Below the pieces are notes generated by a model, which was not told where the DNA came from, did no database searches, and saw only the letters and a list, made by a program, of their open reading frames with translations. A stretch of DNA of 5,213 nucleotides from an uncultured Muribaculaceae bacterium (GTDB lineage: Bacteria; Bacteroidota; Bacteroidia; Bacteroidales; Muribaculaceae). Location of the stretch: NCBI GenBank assembly GCA_947173755.1, contig CAMWGM010000126.1, positions 1-5,213 on the forward strand, read 5' to 3'. The position numbers were made by a program, and so were the translations under genes. Shown piece after piece: positions 1 through 5,213 of this stretch. Numbering within the stretch: position 1 is the first letter of the stretch; every line of letters starts with the position of its first letter.

Positions 1-2375
1 ACGTCACTCTCGACACCCCCTCGCCCACTAAATACCTCTCCGTCACAGGCGGCGCCGATGATCCCGCCGTCTCGCCTGACGGCAAGCAGGTGGCGTTCGC
101 CCATCGCGGCGACATCTTCGTCACATCGGCCGACTACAAGACCACCCGCCAGATCACAGCCACACCGGCTGCCGAATCATCGCCGTCTTGGGGCAAGGAT
201 AACCGCACTCTCTACTATACCTCCGACCGAAACGGTCACAACAACATCTATCGCGCCAGCATCGGCCGTGACGACGATCCGAACTTCGCCAACGCCACTC
301 TGGTCGACGAGACCCCGCTTTTCGACGATCAGACCATCGACCGCTGCAAACCGGTCGTGTCGCCCGACGGCAAAAAGATAGCCTTCGTCCAGGACCGCCG
401 CAAGATTGCCGTCATGGATCTCAAGACCAAGCAGGTGCGTCTCCTCACCAACGGCGAGACCATCACATCGCGCGACGCCGACATGGATTTCAGTTGGAGT
501 CCCGACTCGAAATGGCTCGTCGCTACCGTCGACGTCCATCAGCGCGACCCATATTTCGACATTGCGCTCTTCAATGTCGGGTCGGGCGAGATGATCAACA
601 TCACCGACGATGCCTACAGCAACTATAACCCCCGATGGGTGATGGACGGCAATGCCGTCATCTTCACCTCCGACCGCTACGGCATGAAAAACCACGCCTC
701 GTGGGGAACTACCGAGGATGTGCTGATCGCGTTTGTCAATCAGGAGGCCTACGACCGTTTCAATCTCTCGGAAGAGGATTTCCAACTGCAGCAGCAACTG
801 ACTAAGAATAAGAAAAAATCATCAGCGAAAACCGCTTCCACATCCGACAAGAAAGACAAGAAGGGAAAGAAAGGGAAGAAAGACACCAAGGTTGATGACA
901 GCGATGCCGCCGACAAGGAGCAGGAGGGTGTCAACGTCGAACCTGAGGGAATACATGAGCGCATCGTGCGTCTCACGCCGTTCTCGAGCGATGTGGCCGA
1001 TGCCTACATCGACAAGGACGGCGAGCATCTTTACTGGCTCGCGTCGGTCGACGAGGGATATGACCTCTGGCGTTCCAACCTGCGCAAGTCGGGTGTCGAA
1101 CTCTACAAGAAACTCGGTGCGCGACGCCTCAGTCTTCAGCCCGATGCCGACGAGAGTTATCTCTTCCTGCTGGGAGCCAACTCGATGAAGAAAATGGGCC
1201 TCTCGTCAGGTAAAACCGAAAACATCACCTATTCGGCACGCCAGAAAATCTATCCCGAGGCGGAACGTGAATATATGTATGGCTCGATGGTCAACGAAGA
1301 GAGCGAGCGTTTCTACGATCCCGACATGCACGGTGTCGACTGGAAAGCACTCTCCGACTCCTACCGCCGCTTCCTGCCCCATATCTCCAACAACGCCGAT
1401 TTCGCCGAAATGGCATCCGAACTCCTCGGCGAACTCAACGTCAGCCACACCGGCGGCCGTTACTACGGCCCGATGGCGAAGGAACTGACCGGCTCGCTCG
1501 GACTTATCTATAACCTGACCTACGAAGGCCCGGGCCTGAAAGTCGACGAAATCATAGCCAAAGGTCCGTTCGGTTTCTCCGGGACGAAAATGACTCCCGG
1601 TGCTGTCATCAACTCCATAAACGGAGAGCCCCTGGCCGCCTCGGCCGATCCAATGGCGATGCTCAACGGTCTGAGCGGCAAGAAGACCCTCGTAGGGTTC
1701 ACCACACCTTCAGGCGAGAGTGTCGAGGAGGTCGTGCTGCCCGTCAGCAATGAGACCGGATTGCTCTACGACCGCTGGGTGGAACGCAACCGACAGATGG
1801 TCGACTCCCTCTCGGGAGGGCGCCTCGGCTACGTGCATCTCCAGGCGATGAACGACGCCTCTTACCGCCGCATCTATGCCGACGTGCTCGGACGTTACTG
1901 GGACAAGGAAGGCATCGTGATCGACACCCGCTGGAACGGCGGCGGCCGTCTGCACGAGGATATCGAGGTGCTCTTCAGCGGCAAAAAATATCTCACTCAG
2001 TATATCAAAGGTGTCAAGAGCGGCGAAATGCCTTCGCGCCGATGGCTGCGTCCGTCGGTGATGGTGACATGCGAGGCCAACTATTCCAACGCCCACGGCA
2101 CTCCCTGGATGTACCGCAACCGCGGTCTTGGCAAAATCGTGGGTATGCCTGTCCCCGGAACCATGACCTCGGTCAACTGGGTCGACATGCAGGATCCTTC
2201 GCTGGTCTACGGTATCCCGGTCGTGGGCTTCAAGACAGCCGAAGGCAACTATCTCGAAAACACCCAGTTGGAGCCTGATGTCAAGGTTGCCAACGATCCC
2301 GCCACGATTGTCAAAGGCACCGATCTTCAGCTCGAAGCCGCCGTCAGGACTCTTCTCAACGATATCGACCGATAA
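1..2375 (+). CDS. Tricorn-like S41 family serine protease, 5' end cut off by the window
   Basis: The frame is open from the left edge (first full codon at 3) to TAA at 2373-2375, giving 790 visible residues, numbered here from the codon at 3. Bacteroidota tricorn homologues are usually about 1,050-1,100 residues, so roughly 270-300 are missing. A GTG at 90 is internal: the residues before it continue a PD40 blade (SPDGKQVAFA, with the V being that GTG). Propeller blades fill residues 1 to about 430, with repeated S/SPDG-K-I/VAF and TSDRNG/TSDRYG motifs. They are interrupted by a Lys-rich linker at about 268-309. A C1-type segment (FYDPDMHGVDW, about 440-450) leads to the Ser-His pair S481/H482 in NVSHTGG. 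A PDZ domain (about 500-580) precedes the S41 core: DTRWNGGG at 641-648, probable nucleophile S695 in NYSNAHG, and E752 in YLENTQLEPD. By homology to Thermoplasma tricorn these form the Ser-His-Ser-Glu tetrad, so the enzyme is probably active. Its expected role is cleaving peptides made by upstream proteases. Whether a signal peptide exists cannot be judged, because the N-terminus is absent. Confidence 0.93.
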   Translation, partial: VTLDTPSPTKYLSVTGGADDPAVSPDGKQVAFAHRGDIFVTSADYKTTRQITATPAAESSPSWGKDNRTLYYTSDRNGHNNIYRASIGRDDDPNFANATLVDETPLFDDQTIDRCKPVVSPDGKKIAFVQDRRKIAVMDLKTKQVRLLTNGETITSRDADMDFSWSPDSKWLVATVDVHQRDPYFDIALFNVGSGEMINITDDAYSNYNPRWVMDGNAVIFTSDRYGMKNHASWGTTEDVLIAFVNQEAYDRFNLSEEDFQLQQQLTKNKKKSSAKTASTSDKKDKKGKKGKKDTKVDDSDAADKEQEGVNVEPEGIHERIVRLTPFSSDVADAYIDKDGEHLYWLASVDEGYDLWRSNLRKSGVELYKKLGARRLSLQPDADESYLFLLGANSMKKMGLSSGKTENITYSARQKIYPEAEREYMYGSMVNEESERFYDPDMHGVDWKALSDSYRRFLPHISNNADFAEMASELLGELNVSHTGGRYYGPMAKELTGSLGLIYNLTYEGPGLKVDEIIAKGPFGFSGTKMTPGAVINSINGEPLAASADPMAMLNGLSGKKTLVGFTTPSGESVEEVVLPVSNETGLLYDRWVERNRQMVDSLSGGRLGYVHLQAMNDASYRRIYADVLGRYWDKEGIVIDTRWNGGGRLHEDIEVLFSGKKYLTQYIKGVKSGEMPSRRWLRPSVMVTCEANYSNAHGTPWMYRNRGLGKIVGMPVPGTMTSVNWVDMQDPSLVYGIPVVGFKTAEGNYLENTQLEPDVKVANDPATIVKGTDLQLEAAVRTLLNDIDR
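804..929 (+). other. Lys-rich low-complexity linker in the tricorn-like protease
   Basis: About 42 codons encode runs such as KNKKKSS and KKDKKGKKGKKD, followed by an acidic stretch (DDSDAADKEQEG). The segment sits between the end of the first group of propeller blades and the next folded section, which restarts at ERIVRLTPF. The composition is strongly charged and contains no hydrophobic core residues, so it is probably disordered. Comparable Lys-rich inserts are, to my knowledge, common at this place in Bacteroidota tricorn homologues. The A/G-rich DNA here contrasts with the C/G-rich flanks but keeps the reading frame. Confidence 0.75.
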
Positions 2376-2403
2376 GACAATCCACTGACGAAATAAACAT
2401 CAC

Positions 2404-2444
2404 ACAACCGACCCGCTTTCCCCGGGCCGGTTGTTTTCTTTTCT
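2404..2444 (+). terminator. Rho-independent terminator of the tricorn-like gene
   Basis: A 12-base arm (ACAACCGACCCG, 2404-2415) pairs with CGGGCCGGTTGT (2423-2434) across a 7-base loop, with one A/C mismatch inside the stem. It is followed by a T-rich tail (TTTCTTTTCT, 2435-2444). It starts 29 bases after the TAA at 2375. The T tract lies only on the plus-strand side; on the minus strand the mismatch would become a G-U pair but no U tract follows, so it is read as acting on plus-strand transcription. Confidence 0.85.
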
Positions 2445-2486
2445 AACAAAGGATCATTATCGCACCATTACGGCCTCCGCAGAGCC

Positions 2487-2494
2487 TAATTTTG
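2487..2494 (+). promoter_or_regulatory. Bacteroidota-type -7 promoter element for the 2511 gene
   Basis: TAATTTTG is an exact match to the Bacteroidota primary-sigma -7 consensus TAnnTTTG. It lies 16 bases before the ATG at 2511, directly after the upstream terminator, which is where a new unit would need a promoter. I find no clear TTTG-type -33 element at the expected spacing (about 2460-2468). The start of transcription would fall near 2499-2501, leaving a very short A-rich leader (AAAAAAAGAAGTT) with no convincing Shine-Dalgarno, as is usual in this phylum. Confidence 0.7.
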
Positions 2495-2510
2495 CAGAAA
2501 AAAAGAAGTT

Positions 2511-3098
2511 ATGAAACGTAAGAACAAAAAGTCATCACTGATCATCTCCGAAGCCGCGGCAGTCCGTCTGTTTCTCAAAATCGCCAACCTTGACACCTTC
2601 CCTGAGGAGAAGGGTTTCATGCTGATGACGTTCGCCAAAATCATTGAAGGCAAAGCGGATATCTCGAAAACATGTTTCTACTATCCGGAGGCCATGGAAC
2701 TCAAGCCGGAACTTCAACTGGCCATAATCCGCTCCGCGAGAGCGCGTAAGGCCGTCCTGCGCCGGCGTCAGGCAGCCGAGGCGAGAGCAGCGGCAAAAGC
2801 GGCCGCTGAGGCAAAAGCGGCTGCAGAAAAGGCCGCCGCCGAGGCAAGAGCGGCTGCAGAACTTGCCGCGAAGGCAGAGGTTCCGGACAGTCGTGCGACT
2901 GATGGTAAAGCGGAAGTGGCGGATAGACAGTCCGACACGACAGACCTCCGGGCAGCCTCGGCGCCGGACAGAGAGAAACTACTTCTCGTAAAGACCGAGA
3001 GTCTTGCTAAGTTCATCGACAAGCATGGCCTTGAGTTCAGGCGGCGCGATCACTTCAACGCGGCTCCCCATCGAGAGAATTTCCTGAAGCAGGTCTGA
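2511..3098 (+). CDS. Hypothetical protein with Ala-rich helical repeat region
   Basis: The product is 195 residues and I do not recognise the family. Residues 1-8 are strongly basic (MKRKNKKS). Residues 9-85 look like a small folded helical domain with alternating hydrophobic positions (LIISEAAAVRLFLKIANL, then GFMLMTFAKIIEG). Residues 86-123 form a nearly pure Ala/Glu/Lys/Arg helix with 10- and 11-residue units. Residues 124-155 are polar and probably disordered. Residues 157-195 are encoded antisense to the WYL gene and may be a run-on tail. There is no signal peptide, membrane segment or Cys/His metal motif, so a cytoplasmic location is likely. Support for a real gene comes from the exact -7 element 16 bases upstream, the terminator before it, and a hydrophobic pattern that looks protein-like. 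The basic N-terminus and charged helix could suit nucleic-acid binding or a structural rod, but that is guesswork. No function is assigned. Confidence 0.7.
   Translation: MKRKNKKSSLIISEAAAVRLFLKIANLDTFPEEKGFMLMTFAKIIEGKADISKTCFYYPEAMELKPELQLAIIRSARARKAVLRRRQAAEARAAAKAAAEAKAAAEKAAAEARAAAELAAKAEVPDSRATDGKAEVADRQSDTTDLRAASAPDREKLLLVKTESLAKFIDKHGLEFRRRDHFNAAPHRENFLKQV
2778..2870 (+). repeat. Ala-rich coding repeat, three imperfect units
   Basis: Three tandem imperfect units begin at 2778 (GAGGCGAGAGCAGCGGCAAA), 2808 (GAGGCAAAAGCGGCTGCAGA) and 2841 (GAGGCAAGAGCGGCTGCAGA). The last two match at 20 of 21 bases over 2808-2828 and 2841-2861. Unit lengths are 30, 33 and about 30 bases, so the frame is preserved. 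They encode EARAAAKAAA, EAKAAAEKAAA and EARAAAELAA. An 11-residue spacing is the hendecad pattern of some long helices and coiled coils. Expansion by replication slippage is a plausible origin and copy number may vary between strains. Confidence 0.75.
2979..3098. other. Convergent 3' overlap of the unknown gene and the WYL gene
   Basis: The plus-strand frame (stop TGA at 3096-3098) and the minus-strand frame (stop TAG at 2981-2979) share 120 bases. The minus-strand reading encodes the conserved WCX end of the regulator, so the plus-strand tail of 39 residues is the constrained or accidental one. I see no intrinsic terminator for either gene in about 2900-3140: only a 5-base stem (TCCGG at 2947-2951 with CCGGA at 2964-2968) and no T tract. 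Transcripts from both sides may therefore overlap. Confidence 0.7.
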
Positions 3099-3875
3099 GG
3101 TGATGCGCAGCGTGTAGTAGAAAAGCGAGTATTCATCGTGGATCACCTCATGCTGCGAATGATGGAGCGGAAGAGCACGCAGATATTTGGCCTGACGCGG
3201 ATCGGCGCGCAGGACAACCTCCTTTGTCTCCCCCTGCGAGAAAATGATTCCGAAAGCATCGCGGACATAACTTTCGGCATCGAAAGTGGGGTCGGAGACG
3301 AAAGGTTCCGGGATTGCCGTGACATCGGCCATTCGGTCGAGCGCATAGGTCTTGATGCGTCCGTCGCGTGTGTTGCGTCCGGTGATATACCACCGTTGCC
3401 GGAAAATCTTCAGGAAGTATGGCTCGATAACGACATCTGGTGTCGGCGTCGACTTAGTGTAGGGATGATAACTGAAGCGGATCGGAAACGAGTCGCGAAG
3501 CGCATCGACCACCAGGCCGAGATAGCGGCGCGCCGATGGGACATCCTCGATGAAAATCCGGTCGGCGACATCGGAGGCGGATGTAAGCACGTTGCTCATG
3601 GCGGCGGAGTTGAGCAGCCAGTCGGTCATTCCCTCCTGATGGAGCGACGTGGAGGCGATGGAATACTCGAACGTCGAGCGCGAGCAGACGATCTCGATCC
3701 CGAAAAGTTCGTCGATGGCGGTGCGGTAGTTGTAGAGGGTGCGACGCGCCAGAGGTTCCCCGTTGGAAAATGGAGAACGTTCCCAAAGTTCGCTCAGACG
3801 TTTGAGCGAGATCGAGCCGTAGCGGCGGATTGTGTCGATGAGCCACACGTAGCGGCCGAGAAGATTGCGTGCCAT
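2979..3875 (-). CDS. WYL-domain transcriptional regulator
   Basis: The product is 298 residues, a typical length for single-WYL regulators. Residues 1-75 look like a winged helix-turn-helix DNA-binding domain (LLGRYVWLIDTIRRYGSISL, then ARRTLYNYRTAIDELFGI). Residues about 120-188 are the WYL domain: IRFSYHPYT, then VIEPYFLKIFRQRWYITGRN with the name motif as WYI at 162-164, then IKTYALDRM with the conserved Arg at 181. Residues about 215-298 match the C-terminal WCX extension, ending EVIAPPELKAML-ELSKTLGLYEK, a normal family ending. WYL domains sense small ligands, often nucleotides or nucleic acid, but the ligand here cannot be told. The start ATG overlaps the antiporter stop by one base, so translation is probably coupled and the two genes form an operon. 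Its last 120 bases are shared, antisense, with the 2511 gene. The match to a standard C-terminus indicates that this strand is correctly read to its stop. Confidence 0.92.
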   Translation of the reverse strand: MARNLLGRYVWLIDTIRRYGSISLKRLSELWERSPFSNGEPLARRTLYNYRTAIDELFGIEIVCSRSTFEYSIASTSLHQEGMTDWLLNSAAMSNVLTSASDVADRIFIEDVPSARRYLGLVVDALRDSFPIRFSYHPYTKSTPTPDVVIEPYFLKIFRQRWYITGRNTRDGRIKTYALDRMADVTAIPEPFVSDPTFDAESYVRDAFGIIFSQGETKEVVLRADPRQAKYLRALPLHHSQHEVIHDEYSLFYYTLRITSDLLQEILSMGSRVEVIAPPELKAMLVDELSKTLGLYEK

Positions 3876-3877
3876 CA
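3873..3877 (-). promoter_or_regulatory. Stop/start overlap TGATG coupling antiporter and WYL regulator
   Basis: On the minus strand the antiporter stop TGA (3877-3875) shares its final A with the ATG of the WYL gene (3875-3873). No purine-rich Shine-Dalgarno lies in the last codons of the antiporter. Reinitiation by the same ribosome is the simplest way to start the WYL protein, which ties its level to that of the antiporter. Confidence 0.8.
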
Positions 3878-5203
3878 GTCAGGACTGTTGTTGAGTCGGC
3901 GTGGATAGAGGAAAATTATCGAGAGTATCAGTGAGACGGTGAGCACCCACGGATAATAGAGGTAAGGGAAAAGCGCGGCTGCGGAGATTCCGGCAAGCGA
4001 GGTTGCCAGAAGCGTCTGCGCTCCGTAGGGGATGAGACTCTGCACGATGCACGAAGCAGTGTCGAGCAGCGAGGCGCTCTTGCGCGCGTCGACTCCGAAC
4101 CGGCCCGCGATCGATCGGGAGATCGATCCGACGGTGATGATCGCCACAGTGTTGTTGGCGGTGCAGAGATTGACCATCGCAACGAGCAGCGATATGACCG
4201 CCTGCGCACCCCGTCGCCCGTGGATGCGCCGCGTCAGGACCTGCAGCAGATAGTTGATGCCTCCTGCCGCCTTGATGATCCCGAGCATTCCCGAGGCCAG
4301 AAGCGTCACCACTATCAGTTCGCCAAGAGAGTTTATGCCATCCCCCGCAGCATGAGCCATGTCGAGCAGAGGATGACCCGACAATGCTCCGATGACGAGC
4401 GCGCACAACAACCCCAGACACAACACCACTGTCACATTCCAGCCCATGATTGCGGTGGCGATCACGGCGAGATAAGGGAGAATGAGCCACGGACTGACAT
4501 CTGATTCTGTCGGCACAGCCGGTGTCGCATTGCCGAGGATGGCATAGAGGATCAATGTCACGATCGCCGCCGGAACCACGATCCATGAATTGGCCTTGAA
4601 TTTATCGCTCATCGAGCAGCCCTGCGAACGGGTGGCCGCGATGGTCGTGTCGGAAATGAACGAAAGGTTGTCGCCGAAGAAAGCGCCTCCGAGAATGACA
4701 GCCACGTAGAAAGCTACGTCGCCTCCCTCGATACCCCCGATCTCGACCGCAAGCGGTGTGAGGGCCACGACAGTTCCGACTGAAGTGCCGATGGCAAGCG
4801 AGATAAAACAGGCGGCAAAAAAGAGTGTCGGAAGTATGAACTGCGGAGGAAACACCCCGAGAGCCAGACGCACTGTCGCCTCGACAGCCCCGATGTGGCG
4901 CGCCACTGCCGAAAAGGCTCCGGCCAGGATGAAAATCCAGATCATATAGAGGATATTGGCGTGACCGGCGGCACGCGAGAAAGTCTCGATGCAGTCTGAC
5001 AGCGAGCGTCCGCGGTAGATGATGACCGCCCACACCGACGCCACAAGCATTGCAACCGCGACCGGCATACGGTAGAAATCGCCCACGGCGACCGAAACCG
5101 CAAGATAGCATCCGAGAAATACAGCCACGGGCGACAGAGCAGTCAACCCCTTGAGCCGGCTCACGGGAGCACCTTTCAAATATTCATCCTGAAATTTATT
5201 CAT
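3875..5203 (-). CDS. NhaC-family Na+/H+ antiporter
   Basis: The product is a 442-residue inner-membrane protein, the usual size for compact NhaC/YuiF-type antiporters, expected to exchange Na+ (or a related cation or organic anion) for H+. I count about 11-12 hydrophobic segments, for example near residues 22-41, 46-63, 82-102, 121-150, 162-177, 206-224, 238-275, 296-312, 335-362, 385-412 and 416-433. Family hallmarks are GTSVGT at 139-144 and GDNLSFISDTTIAATRSQG at 177-195, the NhaC-type discontinuous-helix motif with polar ion-path residues. The second half carries NLCTANNTVAI (345-355) and DTASCIVQSLIPYGAQ (381-396), fitting an inverted-repeat transporter fold. The ATG at 5203 is the natural start: it gives a short cytoplasmic N-terminus (MNKFQDEYLKGAP) before the first segment. 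Only 10 bases remain upstream, so the promoter is outside the window. Substrate is not certain, since relatives exchange malate/lactate or amino acids. Confidence 0.9.
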   Translation of the reverse strand: MNKFQDEYLKGAPVSRLKGLTALSPVAVFLGCYLAVSVAVGDFYRMPVAVAMLVASVWAVIIYRGRSLSDCIETFSRAAGHANILYMIWIFILAGAFSAVARHIGAVEATVRLALGVFPPQFILPTLFFAACFISLAIGTSVGTVVALTPLAVEIGGIEGGDVAFYVAVILGGAFFGDNLSFISDTTIAATRSQGCSMSDKFKANSWIVVPAAIVTLILYAILGNATPAVPTESDVSPWLILPYLAVIATAIMGWNVTVVLCLGLLCALVIGALSGHPLLDMAHAAGDGINSLGELIVVTLLASGMLGIIKAAGGINYLLQVLTRRIHGRRGAQAVISLLVAMVNLCTANNTVAIITVGSISRSIAGRFGVDARKSASLLDTASCIVQSLIPYGAQTLLATSLAGISAAALFPYLYYPWVLTVSLILSIIFLYPRRLNNSPD

Positions 5204-5213
5204 TAAAAAGACC

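Noticed and set aside
90..92. GTG at 90 as the start of the protease
   Set aside because: The same frame is open to the left edge and the upstream residues complete a PD40 blade motif, so this is an internal valine codon.
177..797. A 206-codon open frame on the minus strand
   Set aside because: It is antisense to the propeller region of the tricorn-like protease. Its Val/Gly/Asp-rich translation is what a mirrored high-GC coding frame gives.
2947..2968. Small hairpin (TCCGG/CCGGA) as a terminator for the WYL operon
   Set aside because: The stem is only 5 bases with a 12-base loop and no T tract follows on the minus strand.
2511..3098. TolA- or TonB-like envelope protein, suggested by the Ala/Glu/Lys-rich helix
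   Set aside because: There is no N-terminal membrane anchor, no Pro-rich periplasmic linker and no TolA/TonB C-terminal domain. The similarity is composition only.
2979..3875. WYL protein as a marker of a phage-defence island
   Set aside because: The neighbours are an antiporter, a housekeeping-type protease and one unknown gene. No CRISPR repeats, nuclease, methylase or toxin-like gene is visible in the window.
3138..3908. A 256-codon open frame on the plus strand opposite the WYL gene
   Set aside because: It lies antisense to a gene with clear wHTH, WYL and WCX domains. Its translation is irregular, with no hydrophobic core pattern or recognisable motif, and it has no promoter or leader. 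High GC makes long antisense frames common.
3879..4586. A 235-codon minus-strand frame inside the antiporter gene
   Set aside because: It is an out-of-frame shadow of the antiporter, rich in Arg, His and Gly, without membrane segments.

Overview
The window looks like Bacteroidota, most likely a gut-type member of the Bacteroidales; by eye its GC content is high for that order, in the mid-to-high 50s. Evidence for this placement is a perfect Bacteroidota-type -7 element (TAnnTTTG) just upstream of the small central gene, start codons without a clear Shine-Dalgarno sequence and with A-rich leaders, and a tricorn-like S41 protease with a lysine-rich insert. Genus-level placement is not supportable from the sequence alone.

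Layout. Positions 1-2375 (+) hold the C-terminal 790 codons of a tricorn-type protease: PD40/WD40-like beta-propeller blades, a Lys-rich linker, the C1 helical domain with a Ser-His pair, a PDZ domain and the S41 catalytic core. Its true start lies before the window. A Rho-independent terminator at 2404-2444 closes this unit. A new promoter at 2487-2494 then drives a 195-residue protein of unknown function (2511-3098, +). It has a compact N-terminal part, an Ala-rich 10/11-residue-repeat helix, and a tail that runs antisense into the next gene.

The right half is a two-gene minus-strand operon. An NhaC-family Na+/H+ antiporter (5203 down to 3875) is followed, with a one-base stop/start overlap (TGATG), by a WYL-domain transcriptional regulator (3875 down to 2979). 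The regulator's 3' end and the unknown gene's 3' end overlap convergently by 120 bp.

The tricorn-like enzyme probably acts in late peptide or protein degradation and appears to be its own transcription unit here. The antiporter and WYL protein are very likely co-transcribed and translationally coupled, so the WYL protein may control the transporter or respond to the same condition; this is inference. There is no mobile element, CRISPR array, tRNA or rRNA. I see no clearly new multi-gene system. The most unusual parts are the unrecognised Ala-rich protein and its convergent overlap with the regulator.
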